DNA of 64,000 nucleotides from Bacteriovorax sp. PP10 (GTDB lineage Bacteria > Bdellovibrionota > Bacteriovoracia > Bacteriovoracales > Bacteriovoracaceae): positions 1,116,001 to 1,180,000 of the forward strand of contig NZ_JAYGJQ010000001.1 of NCBI RefSeq assembly GCF_035013165.1, read 5' to 3'. Made by a program: the position numbers and the translations under genes. Below are positions 51,325 through 59,968 of the stretch, piece after piece (the first letter of the stretch is position 1; each line of letters starts with the position of its first letter). The notes under the pieces were generated by a model, which was given only the letters and a program-made list of their open reading frames with translations, was not told where the DNA came from and did not search any database.

Positions 51325-51720
51325 ATGAAAGAATTAATTGCTCGCTATTTTGAAGTTTTCAATGCAGGTGATGCCGCGGCAATGCTGGCCTTGGTTGATG
51401 ATAATATTGAGCATGACATCAATCAGGGCAAGACTCAATTTGGTAAAACAAAATTCGAGGCCTTTCTTCACCATATGAATGCCTGTTACAAAGAAGATAT
51501 TAAAGACCTGATCATTATGGTCAGTGATAATGGTAAAAATGCCTCTGCTGAATTTATGGTTCATGGAACCTATTTAAAGACCGACGGAACATTGCCGAAA
51601 GCGAGTAATCAAAAATACAGCATCCGCGCCGGAAGCTTCTTTGAAATAAAAAACAATAAAATCCTACGTGTCAGCACTTACTATAATCTTCCTCATTGGA
51701 TTGAGTTGGTTACACAATAG
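51325..51720 (+). CDS. NTF2-like protein related to ketosteroid isomerase
   Basis: A 131-residue protein with an NTF2 fold: LIARYFEVFNAGDAAAMLAL, HDINQGKTQFGKTKFEAFL and the C-terminal STYYNLPHWIELV, matching the group annotated as ketosteroid-isomerase-related. Activity unknown. The start at 51325 has AAGAGG 5 nt upstream; a longer frame from a TTG at 51301 is less likely. The membrane-protein gene starts 2 bp after its stop, so the two are probably one operon. Confidence 0.88.
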   Translation: MKELIARYFEVFNAGDAAAMLALVDDNIEHDINQGKTQFGKTKFEAFLHHMNACYKEDIKDLIIMVSDNGKNASAEFMVHGTYLKTDGTLPKASNQKYSIRAGSFFEIKNNKILRVSTYYNLPHWIELVTQ

Positions 51721-51722
51721 GA

Positions 51723-52715
51723 ATGAAATCCAACCTGATTTTTGCCAACCGCTTTGAAGATTTCGCTAAAATATTTTTGGCCACATTGATTGTTTTTATT
51801 TTTATGATGATGACTGATGTACTGGTATCTTCAACGGCCTTTTTACTGATTACTATTTACTTTCTGGACGGTGGTCATGTTTATTCAACTTTGTTGGAAG
51901 TTCTGGCCGACCCCGAAGAAGTCAGAAAGAAATATGTATGGATCGTCTTATTAGGATCATTTTTTTTAAACTTCATTATCCATTTATTTTTTACCGGCTA
52001 TTTTTTCTACTATATTTTTTATTTTACGATTTATCACAATATGAGGCAGGGCCTTGGTGTGACGTTTTTATACCGCTTGGGTGAAAAACGCTCCGCGAAT
52101 ATAGTCAAATGGTCATACTACTTTTTAACATTGGTTCCTTTAGTCCTTTTTCATATGAAAGCACCGCTCTTAAAAGGAAAATTAGAAGAAGCTCTATTTA
52201 AACCAATTGATCTTTATCAGTTTTTTTCGGCCCAAGCTTTAGAGACTGCCTTTAGGTCAGGCCTTATTATTTATACTGTGGGAGCAATTGCCATCGCTAT
52301 TTATCTCATCGTTCAAAAAAATGTGAGAGGTTTCCTTTCAATGCTTTTTTTCACGACAGTTTATACTTATGCCTTCCTCATTTCGGACAACGAGTTCAAA
52401 AGCTATGCCTTACTTATTTTCTCTCACGCTATCCCGTATTACTTTCTGATGGAAAAAAGGTTAGGTATCACTCATAAATTAAATTTCATGCAAAAGTATG
52501 CATGGCTTTTTTTATTAATAATCTTTACCATCGGTGGCGTGCTTGAGTACCATCAAAGGGATATCGTCACTCTTTTAGAGCCGATGGATAGTCTGGCCCT
52601 AGCTTTATTAACAACACCTTTGATTTCACATTTTATCTACGATGCCATTTTGTGGAAGCGTGGAAACGAGCGCTTTAAAGCGTTTGTCGACAACGGCAGA
52701 ACACAAACTTTATAA
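51723..52715 (+). CDS. polytopic membrane protein with conserved histidine motifs, second family member
   Basis: A 330-residue protein with about eight to nine helices. Motifs are DGGHVYS (49-55), YHNMRQGLG (104-112), FSHAIPYYFLMEKR (233-246) and HFIYDAILWK (303-312). These line up with H69, H161, H296 and H371 of the protein encoded at 5206-6384, including H-xxx-Q and H-F-xx-D-xxx-W-K, although the rest differs widely. The function is unknown; a metal-binding membrane enzyme is possible. It is encoded between an NTF2-like gene and an exported Ppx/GppA homologue. Confidence 0.75.
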   Translation: MKSNLIFANRFEDFAKIFLATLIVFIFMMMTDVLVSSTAFLLITIYFLDGGHVYSTLLEVLADPEEVRKKYVWIVLLGSFFLNFIIHLFFTGYFFYYIFYFTIYHNMRQGLGVTFLYRLGEKRSANIVKWSYYFLTLVPLVLFHMKAPLLKGKLEEALFKPIDLYQFFSAQALETAFRSGLIIYTVGAIAIAIYLIVQKNVRGFLSMLFFTTVYTYAFLISDNEFKSYALLIFSHAIPYYFLMEKRLGITHKLNFMQKYAWLFLLIIFTIGGVLEYHQRDIVTLLEPMDSLALALLTTPLISHFIYDAILWKRGNERFKAFVDNGRTQTL

Positions 52716-52739
52716 CGATTACTTTCTCTGGAGCTTATT

Positions 52740-53741
52740 TTGAAAAATTATCTGTACCTGGTTTTATTTTTTACTATTTTTACGTCGAATGAACTGTTTG
52801 CAAAAAACTGTCAGGAAGTGCGCATGGGTCTCGATATTGGATCGGGTTCAACAAAGATGATGGTGGCCAAAGTTGATTTTTGTACCTATAAAATTCTTGA
52901 AGTTCTTCATCAGGAAAGTCAGCCTGTTCAGTTCAACGAAGACCTGGAAAAAAGTGCTGATGGAAATTTAAGTCAGGCGATTATCGATAAAGGGTTTGCA
53001 ACTTTAAGTGGCATGATCATGAAAGGAAAAACATTTAAACCAAAAAGAATTACAGGTGTGGCGACTTCAGTTTTTAGAAAGTCTAAAAATGGTGTCGATG
53101 TCATCAAAGGTTATGCAAGAAGACTAAAAACAAGATTAGAAGTAATTTCTCAGGAAGAAGAAGCAATGCTTGGATACCTTTCTGTTTTATCTTTAATGGA
53201 TGAAAAAATTAAACAAGATAAAAATATTGTTGTATGGGATATCGGTGGTGGATCCATGCAGATGTTCAGCATGGATAAAAATAAAAAGCCACACCAATAT
53301 CTTGGAGACCTGGCCTCAGTGACTTTTAAGAATATGGTTATTGAAGTTCTTCAATTAAAATCTCTTGAGAACACAACATCACCTAATCCGATTGGAGATA
53401 AACGCGAGCAAGTAATTGCTCTTGCCCGTTCATATTCAAAACTTCATGTTCCAAGTGATATTAAGTTTGATATTAAAGACCGCGTAGTGATCGGAGTTGG
53501 TGGAGTTCATGGTCAGTCGATTAAAAATCAATTACAGCTTAAAGAGCTGAAGTACACACTGGATGAAGTGAATCAGGCCGGTAAAACTCAGTCCCTGAAA
53601 AGTGATAAAGAACTGACCGGAGACTACCGCTCAACAGATGTTACCAACTTGCTTTTAGTCCAGGGTTTTATGGAAGGCCTGGGGATTAAAGAAGTCAAAA
53701 TCGTGAACGCGACTCTTCTTCAGGGTGTGATGCTTAAGTAA
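52740..53741 (+). CDS. exported Ppx/GppA-family phosphatase homologue
   Basis: A 333-residue protein with the actin-like ATPase motifs of the family: MGLDIGSGSTKMM (phosphate 1), VVWDIGGGSMQM (phosphate 2) and VVIGVGGVHGQ (adenosine region). EVISQEEEAMLGY is also typical. Ppx/GppA cleave polyphosphate or pppGpp, normally in the cytosol. Here the N-terminus is a signal peptide (MKNYLYLVLFFTIFTSNELFA), so it should be periplasmic. Translation starts at a TTG with GGAG 6 nt upstream. Shorter than cytosolic Ppx (about 500), as it lacks the C-terminal HD-like domain. Confidence 0.85.
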   Translation: MKNYLYLVLFFTIFTSNELFAKNCQEVRMGLDIGSGSTKMMVAKVDFCTYKILEVLHQESQPVQFNEDLEKSADGNLSQAIIDKGFATLSGMIMKGKTFKPKRITGVATSVFRKSKNGVDVIKGYARRLKTRLEVISQEEEAMLGYLSVLSLMDEKIKQDKNIVVWDIGGGSMQMFSMDKNKKPHQYLGDLASVTFKNMVIEVLQLKSLENTTSPNPIGDKREQVIALARSYSKLHVPSDIKFDIKDRVVIGVGGVHGQSIKNQLQLKELKYTLDEVNQAGKTQSLKSDKELTGDYRSTDVTNLLLVQGFMEGLGIKEVKIVNATLLQGVMLK

Positions 53742-53760
53742 AATCAAAATGAATCTGATT

Positions 53761-53784
53761 TAACCCCCTGATCTCAGGGGGTTA
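53761..53784 (+). terminator. strong hairpin after the Ppx/GppA homologue, possible terminator
   Basis: AACCCCCTG and CAGGGGGTT form a 9-bp GC-rich stem with an ATCT loop, 20 bp past the stop. The following ATGCCAGATTTTC has only a short T-run some bases away, so termination strength is doubtful. Confidence 0.5.
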
Positions 53785-53855
53785 TGCCAGATTTTCTCCG
53801 GATAAGTTTTTCATGGTTTACACCTAAGAGTGCTTATTTTCGCTAAACTGAGTCC

Positions 53856-55175
53856 ATGAACAAACAGTTATTTTTAATCCTCGTTTTGGGGCTTCTATCA
53901 GGTCAGCTTTTTGCTGGATCAACGAATGACTGTCGTTCACTAATGTCGGATTTTCTTGCTCGTACCGATAAAAAAGAAAACATGTCATTGATCAAAAACA
54001 AGTGGCTTAGAACTGAAAAGGAAGATTTCCTCGAGGAATTAAAAGCACTGAAGTTTTCTGATGCCGATATCAAAACCATTATTGAAAGTCTTAATATGCA
54101 GGTAGATCCTGTGACTCCGGTTCGCGCCAGAAACTACTTAACTTATGTTTTAAGCTTGGGCCAAAAAGAGCAGAAAACGGGATTGATGGATTTAGCTCAA
54201 CTTGATGCCCGCGAAGTAAATTCAAAGCATGTAACAAAATTTACTGCTCACGAAAAAAAGATTCAGGAAAAGTTTGAGTCTAAAAAAATGTCTTTAAAAG
54301 AACAAGGCCGTTACAAAGAACTTTATTACGGGTGCCGTGCTCTTTCTCCTAACGACGTTAATAAAAATGCAGCAAAAGACTTTAAGCGCTTTAACCTGGC
54401 ACTTAACCTGGGCTCTCTGGGAGCTAGTTACGCTTTTTATAACATGGATAAAGAAAAAGATGCTGAATGGTATGCAAAACTAGGTTACGACCTTGGGACA
54501 ACTATTTTCTTTTCTTATGTCGGTGGAAAAATCCAGACCAATCCAACAGACACTCAAATTGCAAAATCATTAAAGGGATACTTTAGTGGAAGAGTGATGG
54601 GATTAACTGATATCCTGGTTTACGATCCGCTATTTAATAAGGAACAAGAAAAAGCAGAGGCGAGAGTTGAAGCTTTAAAGAAAGATCCAAACTACAAAGA
54701 TGAAGTTGCGAGTCTTTTGAAAGAATACAATGAACGTGGTCTTTATCGTAAGTACAAGGCCGAAATTATCAATACACTTAAAAAACTTCCTGAAGGAATC
54801 AGTCTTGGATTGAAAGGAAACTCAGTTGATGAAAACAACGTTGACTGGAATAACTTAACTCACGCTGATCTTGATCGTCCTGAAGTTCAGGATGTTTTAG
54901 TTGCCGCTTCGATGATGCAAATTTATCACGAGAGTAAAGGTGAATGGATTGATACAGGAGACGCTGGTCTGGATCGTTATGCATATAATGCCGTTTTTTA
55001 TGCAGTGATGATACCAAAGAGTATTGTGCAGAACTTTATTACCTACAGAATGCTTTGCATGGGACAAGATAATGCAAAATTATCTTTTACGAAGGCCGTT
55101 ATTTTCAATGTTGCTTCTAACTTTGTGGTGAATCAAGCATTGTTTGGTTACCGACATACGGCCATTAATCAATAA
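53856..55175 (+). CDS. secreted hypothetical protein
   Basis: A 439-residue exported protein (signal MNKQLFLILVLGLLSGQLFA). The mature part is Lys- and Glu-rich with mostly alpha-helical character, including EKAEARVEALKKDPNYKDE (about 265-285) that could be a coiled coil. Moderately hydrophobic stretches near residues 175-215 and 385-420 may associate with the membrane. I do not recognise a domain. Encoded after the exported Ppx/GppA homologue but separated from it by a hairpin. Confidence 0.72.
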   Translation: MNKQLFLILVLGLLSGQLFAGSTNDCRSLMSDFLARTDKKENMSLIKNKWLRTEKEDFLEELKALKFSDADIKTIIESLNMQVDPVTPVRARNYLTYVLSLGQKEQKTGLMDLAQLDAREVNSKHVTKFTAHEKKIQEKFESKKMSLKEQGRYKELYYGCRALSPNDVNKNAAKDFKRFNLALNLGSLGASYAFYNMDKEKDAEWYAKLGYDLGTTIFFSYVGGKIQTNPTDTQIAKSLKGYFSGRVMGLTDILVYDPLFNKEQEKAEARVEALKKDPNYKDEVASLLKEYNERGLYRKYKAEIINTLKKLPEGISLGLKGNSVDENNVDWNNLTHADLDRPEVQDVLVAASMMQIYHESKGEWIDTGDAGLDRYAYNAVFYAVMIPKSIVQNFITYRMLCMGQDNAKLSFTKAVIFNVASNFVVNQALFGYRHTAINQ

Positions 55176-55589
55176 TTTTTTCTTATTAAATTTATTATTT
55201 GTTGAAGTTTATCTTAAGAAGAAATGTATCACGTTGCATTTTTTTGCGAAGTGATAGAATGTTTTTTTTAGAAAAGCACATAAAACTTTTTGCGTGGTTG
55301 AAGTTGAGAATTTTTTGTTAATTTTCCCAATGAAAATATAAGATTTTCTAGATATGTATTTTTTCTTTTTTAAGAAGTTCGAACATTATACAGATGATCA
55401 AAATCGTAGAACGCAGACTCTAGAGTTTGAAGTTAACCTTAAGGAAATTGCTAACTGTCTCAATCTTAATTAGAGAAAATTTGCAAGTCTCATGCCTATC
55501 TACTATGTAATATCTACAGAAAAAGCTTCAGACTTTGTTATTTAGTGATAAAATTCGCAACGGTAATTCTTAATAAACTGAGGTTTTTT
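55176..55589 (+). other. 414-bp AT-rich intergenic region before the polysaccharide locus
   Basis: Very AT-rich, with no open frame of convincing length and no clear hairpin-plus-T-run. It must hold the promoter of the galE-led polysaccharide cluster; TTGCAT-15 bp-TAGAAT (55234-55260) and TGATAAAAT (55543-55551) are only weak matches. Nothing else is recognised, but the length leaves room for a regulator site or a small RNA. Confidence 0.5.
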
Positions 55590-56561
55590 ATGAGTATTTT
55601 AGTAACAGGTGGTGCGGGATATATTGGATCCCATATTGTAAGTCTCCTTGGAGCTGCCGGTGAAGACATCATTATTTTTGACAATCTCACGACTGGAAAA
55701 AAAGAAAATATTCTCTATGGAAAACTTATTGTTGGTGATCTAAATGATCAGGCAGCTATCGATAAACTTTTTCTTGAGAATCAGATTGATGCTGTTTTAC
55801 ACTTCGCCGGAAGCATTGTTGTTCCTGAGAGTGTAGAGAACCCCTCATTATACTATCAAAACAATACTGAAAATTCATTGAACCTGATTAAGGCCTGTAT
55901 CAAACATAAGACAAAAAAATTCATCTTTTCATCAACTGCTGCAGTTTATGGGATGCCTGAAAGTGGTGTGGCCTCAGAAGAAACTCCAACGAATCCTATC
56001 AATCCTTATGGGCGCTCAAAGCTCATGACAGAATGGATGCTTGAAGACGTGTCTGCTGCTCACGATTTTAATTACGTGGCCCTTCGCTATTTTAATGTCG
56101 CTGGAGCAAGTAAGACAGGAAAAATCGGACAATCAACTCCAAGGGCCACTCACTTGCTTAAAACAGCAGCTGAAGTTGTGACGAAAAAAAGAGAAAAGAT
56201 GGCGATTTTTGGAACAGATTATAAAACAAAAGATGGGACATGCATCCGAGACTATATTCATGTCGACGACTTGGCTCAGGCCCACTTAGATGCACTTGCA
56301 TACCTTGGTAAAGGCGGACGATCACAAGTTCTTAACTGTGGTTACGGGCACGGCTTTACAGTGAAAGAAGTCATTGGCGCTGTTGAGGCGTGCACTGGCG
56401 AAAAACTGAATGTAGAAATGGGTCCGAGAAGAGCAGGAGATGCTGTTGAGTTGATCTCAAAGGCTGAAAAGATTAAGGATATCCTTGGTTGGAAACCTTT
56501 ATATGATGATCTTGCTTACATCGTAAAATCGGCCATTGAGTGGGAGAAGAAACTGAAATAA
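55590..56561 (+). CDS. galE: UDP-glucose 4-epimerase
   Basis: A 323-residue extended SDR with NAD motif VTGGAGYIGSH (5-15), FSSTAAVYG with catalytic Ser/Thr, and NPYGRSKL (YxxxK). CIRDYIHVDDLA and NCGYGHGFTVKEV are GalE hallmarks. It interconverts UDP-glucose and UDP-galactose and supplies sugar for the polysaccharide genes that follow. The start at 55590 follows GAGG by 6 nt; a GTG at 55545 in frame is not supported. Confidence 0.94.
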   Translation: MSILVTGGAGYIGSHIVSLLGAAGEDIIIFDNLTTGKKENILYGKLIVGDLNDQAAIDKLFLENQIDAVLHFAGSIVVPESVENPSLYYQNNTENSLNLIKACIKHKTKKFIFSSTAAVYGMPESGVASEETPTNPINPYGRSKLMTEWMLEDVSAAHDFNYVALRYFNVAGASKTGKIGQSTPRATHLLKTAAEVVTKKREKMAIFGTDYKTKDGTCIRDYIHVDDLAQAHLDALAYLGKGGRSQVLNCGYGHGFTVKEVIGAVEACTGEKLNVEMGPRRAGDAVELISKAEKIKDILGWKPLYDDLAYIVKSAIEWEKKLK

Positions 56562-56659
56562 TCCAGCTATCTTGGAAAAATTACAGGGACCTATCTTATA
56601 AATAAACGGTTTGGTATGGTCCCCGTCATATAGGTATATTAATTAAAAGGGCGTCGTAA

Positions 56660-57244
56660 ATGATAAATGAAACTCGAGCGACTTCGGTTTGGGATATTGA
56701 TCCGATAAGCTCACTAATTCAGCGAATTCATTTTAAACACACAACTAAAGGGTTGCGTTCGATTAGTATTCTAAGTGAGAAGCGTTCAGAAGGTAAAACG
56801 ACGACAGCAATGCTTCTTGCTCGTGGACTAAGCGAAGTATATAAATTTAAAATTCTTTTAATTGATTTAAACCCAGATGGGGATGCGCTATTAAATCAAT
56901 ATTTGCAAAAATATGAAGCAGTAAAAACTCAAGACGGAATGGTTGTCGGTCACCCTTTTGATTTTTCCATTTTCAGAATCAAGAACATCGATATGAACTG
57001 GCTTAAAACAGCTTACGATGGTCTTTATGCAAATCAGTTAATCAATGGTTTCTCAAATGAATATGACCTGGTGATTGTGGATACAATGACGAGTTCAAAT
57101 CCGAATGATAATGCTTTAAGAGTCAGCACTCATTCAAATATTATTGTGAGTTCTGAAAAATCTTTTGGAAGAACGACTAACAAACTACAAACTGAGCTGG
57201 AACAAAATCGTAAAGAAGTTCTTGGCGTAATTTTTAATAAGTAG
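56660..57244 (+). CDS. CpsD/Wzc-like P-loop ATPase of polysaccharide export
   Basis: A 194-residue ATPase with Walker A SEKRSEGKTTTA (39-50), Walker A' ILLIDLN with Asp69, and Walker B LVIVDT with Asp141. These match the cytoplasmic kinase part of Wzc/CpsD/CapB BY-kinases, which work with a Wzz-like membrane partner (the next gene). It lacks the C-terminal tyrosine cluster that BY-kinases phosphorylate, ending KEVLGVIFNK, so it may act without tyrosine phosphorylation. It lies 7 bp before the Wzz-like gene. Confidence 0.85.
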   Translation: MINETRATSVWDIDPISSLIQRIHFKHTTKGLRSISILSEKRSEGKTTTAMLLARGLSEVYKFKILLIDLNPDGDALLNQYLQKYEAVKTQDGMVVGHPFDFSIFRIKNIDMNWLKTAYDGLYANQLINGFSNEYDLVIVDTMTSSNPNDNALRVSTHSNIIVSSEKSFGRTTNKLQTELEQNRKEVLGVIFNK

Positions 57245-57251
57245 AAAGAAA

Positions 57252-58490
57252 ATGAAAGAAAAAATTTATATCAAAGATTTTTTGAGCTTATTGGTTTTCT
57301 ACAAAAAACCTCTTGCCATTATTATGGTGGCATCAATTCTATGCCTGGTTCAATTAAGTTTTATCCTACCTAAGACCTATAGATCTGAATTCGAGCTAAA
57401 CATTTACTCTAAGTATTTTAAGAATGCTCTAATCAGTGAAGTTATCCCGGGAATGAACTCAATTGCCGAAATGACTCAGACCACTGATTCAATGGTAAAA
57501 GAAACACTAAATGATGAATTCATCGATTCTATCGGGAAAGAATTCAACATTTACCCAACTGAGATGTCACCACAACAACTTTCAAAAGCTCGTGAGCAGC
57601 TTCGTGATAGATTTGAAATGTTCTCGACTGGTGGACAGTCTTACCACGTATCATTTTCTCACGGTGACCCGATCGTGACTTTCGAAGTAACGAAGAAAGT
57701 TATGGATGCTGTAAGGGCGAATTTCATCAATACAAGAATTGAGACAATCGAAAACGCAAAGAAGACCATTCAGCAAAAACTTGAGTCAGTAAACGTTACA
57801 AAACAAATTACTGACGATTCAATTTCTGCCAATGCACTTGCTTCTAAAAATCCGACTGTCTTAAGATCTGAAATTTTAAAAATCAATACAGACTTAAGTG
57901 CATTAAAAATGCAGTTTAATGTTCACCACCCTCGCATTGTAAAGCTTGAACAAAGAAAAGCGACGATCGAAAACTGGTTAAAAGAAGTTGAAGACGATAA
58001 AGTTCCTGAAAAAGATGCTCTTAATGAAGACGGAACAAAAGAGTATTCAGATGCTCCACTTCTAATGGCCGGGGATCGTGAAATCTCTCAAACGATTGCT
58101 GCTAAACTTTACACAAAGTTTAACGACATCAACGTGGCCCTTGATATCGAAAGAAAAAGTCTACCAGGTTATATTGGTGTGATCGTTGCTCCACAAATTC
58201 CTTCTTCACCACTTTTTCCGAAGAAGAGACTTTTTGCCAGCCTTGGATTCATGATCGGATTAATCTGTTGCTTCGGTTATGTTTTTTATAATGAGATCAT
58301 GTCTTTAAGCTCGACTGAAAAGGCGAGAAGAATGGCAAAAGACCTGAAGGGTGAATACTTCGGAACTATGCCGCATATTGAAGAACTTGGTTTGATGACA
58401 AATAGAGCAATCGTTTGGGAAGAAAAGAAAGTTCTTGAAGATAATTCTCCTTCAACCAGAATTACTTTACAGAAAATTCAAGATACTTAA
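57252..58490 (+). CDS. Wzz/GumC-like chain-length determinant protein
   Basis: A 412-residue inner-membrane polysaccharide co-polymerase. There is one helix near 19-38, a large periplasmic coiled-coil part (IENAKKTIQQKLESVNVTKQ near 170; QFNVHHPRIVKLEQRKATIE near 225), then PSSPLFPKKRLFASLGFMIG leading to the second helix (about 328-348) and a 60-residue cytoplasmic tail. The Pro-rich segment before helix 2 is typical. It sets polymer length with the ATPase encoded just upstream. No kinase domain is fused. Confidence 0.88.
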   Translation: MKEKIYIKDFLSLLVFYKKPLAIIMVASILCLVQLSFILPKTYRSEFELNIYSKYFKNALISEVIPGMNSIAEMTQTTDSMVKETLNDEFIDSIGKEFNIYPTEMSPQQLSKAREQLRDRFEMFSTGGQSYHVSFSHGDPIVTFEVTKKVMDAVRANFINTRIETIENAKKTIQQKLESVNVTKQITDDSISANALASKNPTVLRSEILKINTDLSALKMQFNVHHPRIVKLEQRKATIENWLKEVEDDKVPEKDALNEDGTKEYSDAPLLMAGDREISQTIAAKLYTKFNDINVALDIERKSLPGYIGVIVAPQIPSSPLFPKKRLFASLGFMIGLICCFGYVFYNEIMSLSSTEKARRMAKDLKGEYFGTMPHIEELGLMTNRAIVWEEKKVLEDNSPSTRITLQKIQDT

Positions 58491-58504
58491 CGATTGGAAG
58501 ACCT

Positions 58505-59962
58505 ATGATTACTGGCGATGACTTTTTATTTACGCTTCACCAGTTTATCATCTCTACGTTGTGTTTGTTCTTTGTCTACTTCGCGTGGAGAGATCAGGCG
58601 GCAAAAACTTTTGACCGCTTGGAACACGTTAATCTTAAAATTATCGGGCCACTCTTAATCGGAATCTTTCTTGGTCTGTTTATGCTTTTTCTTTATGAAT
58701 GGGGCAGTCTCGGGATCATTATCTCTTTTGCTTTTGCTCTTCTTATTACATTTTCGATATTCGATCCGAAGTATGCGGTTTCATTTTTTATCTTTTTACT
58801 AATTTCCAGGCCGTGGGAAATTTTTAAAGACCAAATGATGGCCGGAATGCCCAGAGATATTTTCATCCTGTGTTTTTTAAGTTTCGTCGGACATAAGATT
58901 ATTAGAAAGAGATTCTACTTTCAATGGAACATGGCTTCGGCCTTCGTTTTGTTTTTTGCCATCTGGACTTTCTTTTCCATTATACCGTCAGGGCAAATTG
59001 TCGGGGCCATGATCGATTATGAAGAGGTTTTCATTAAAGGGATCATTGTTTATTTCCTGATCGTAAACGTTGTGGATAAAAAAGAATTTATTCTTCCGGT
59101 TCAATCTGCTTTAGTTTTAGGAATTACCGAAAAGGCCTTAATGTCTTTTTATAATTCAATCTTCCTGGGAAAAGTTTCGGACGGGGATCGTTTAACCAGC
59201 GTAGGTATCTTTGAAAACTCAAATGATATCGCTGCCATTATGATCTTAGTTATCCCTTTCACGCTGGCCTTCCTAAAAGGAATCACGAATACGATTATCA
59301 GATATCTTTTGGGATTTGTTATCTTCTCATTTTATTTTTATCTGATCTGGCAGTCTAAATCCCGCGGGGCAGTTCTTGGAGTAGGTGCACTGGCCGTTGC
59401 ATGGTTTTGGCTACAGGCCCAAAATAAAAAGGTCGCAAGTTGTATAGTTGTCATTGGAATGATTGCCAGTCTAGGTGTGATGTCATTGATTAAAAGGGAC
59501 GCTGAAGATGTTGAAGGGTCAACTTCAAATAGAAAAATTTATTGGGGAGCTGCTATTAACATGGGAATCAGGAATCCACTTTTCGGAGTAGGGTATAACG
59601 GTTTTCCACTTAACCTTTTAACATATACCGATGGCCACGTTGGTACAGAAGGGAAACACAAAACGGCCCACTCGACATGGCTTCTCGCTCTGGCCGAAAC
59701 AGGTATTGTGGGATTCGTTTTCTATGTGGGCATCTGGGTTTTTTCTTTCAAGTCAGCATGGGTCATGCGAAATGATCACCCCGAGTTTTTGCTCGGTATG
59801 CTATCCTATGGAACAGCGATCACATTCCTCTCCCATACCTATATGTTATACCCCTATATTTTGTTAGGATTAACAGTTGCCTCCGGGCAGTTTTATATTA
59901 AAAATGAGGAAGTCGTTCCAGACAAAGGACTGGCAGGTGCCGTCCTTGCTAAAGGATTGTAA
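58505..59962 (+). CDS. O-antigen ligase/polymerase (Wzy/WaaL-type)
   Basis: A 485-residue protein with about twelve helices. SKSRGAVLGVGALAVAWFW and NPLFGVGYNGFP followed by HKTAHSTWLLALAETGIVG are the Wzy_C signature of O-antigen ligases, exopolysaccharide polymerases and ExoQ. In this locus, polymerase is more likely than ligase because Wzz, which pairs with Wzy, is adjacent. The start of the next gene lies 6 bp downstream. Confidence 0.88.
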   Translation: MITGDDFLFTLHQFIISTLCLFFVYFAWRDQAAKTFDRLEHVNLKIIGPLLIGIFLGLFMLFLYEWGSLGIIISFAFALLITFSIFDPKYAVSFFIFLLISRPWEIFKDQMMAGMPRDIFILCFLSFVGHKIIRKRFYFQWNMASAFVLFFAIWTFFSIIPSGQIVGAMIDYEEVFIKGIIVYFLIVNVVDKKEFILPVQSALVLGITEKALMSFYNSIFLGKVSDGDRLTSVGIFENSNDIAAIMILVIPFTLAFLKGITNTIIRYLLGFVIFSFYFYLIWQSKSRGAVLGVGALAVAWFWLQAQNKKVASCIVVIGMIASLGVMSLIKRDAEDVEGSTSNRKIYWGAAINMGIRNPLFGVGYNGFPLNLLTYTDGHVGTEGKHKTAHSTWLLALAETGIVGFVFYVGIWVFSFKSAWVMRNDHPEFLLGMLSYGTAITFLSHTYMLYPYILLGLTVASGQFYIKNEEVVPDKGLAGAVLAKGL

Positions 59963-59968
59963 AACACA

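Noticed and set aside
55234-55260. sigma-70 promoter TTGCAT/TAGAAT in the long galE leader
   Set aside because: The 15-bp spacing and two poor boxes are below what I would call a promoter.
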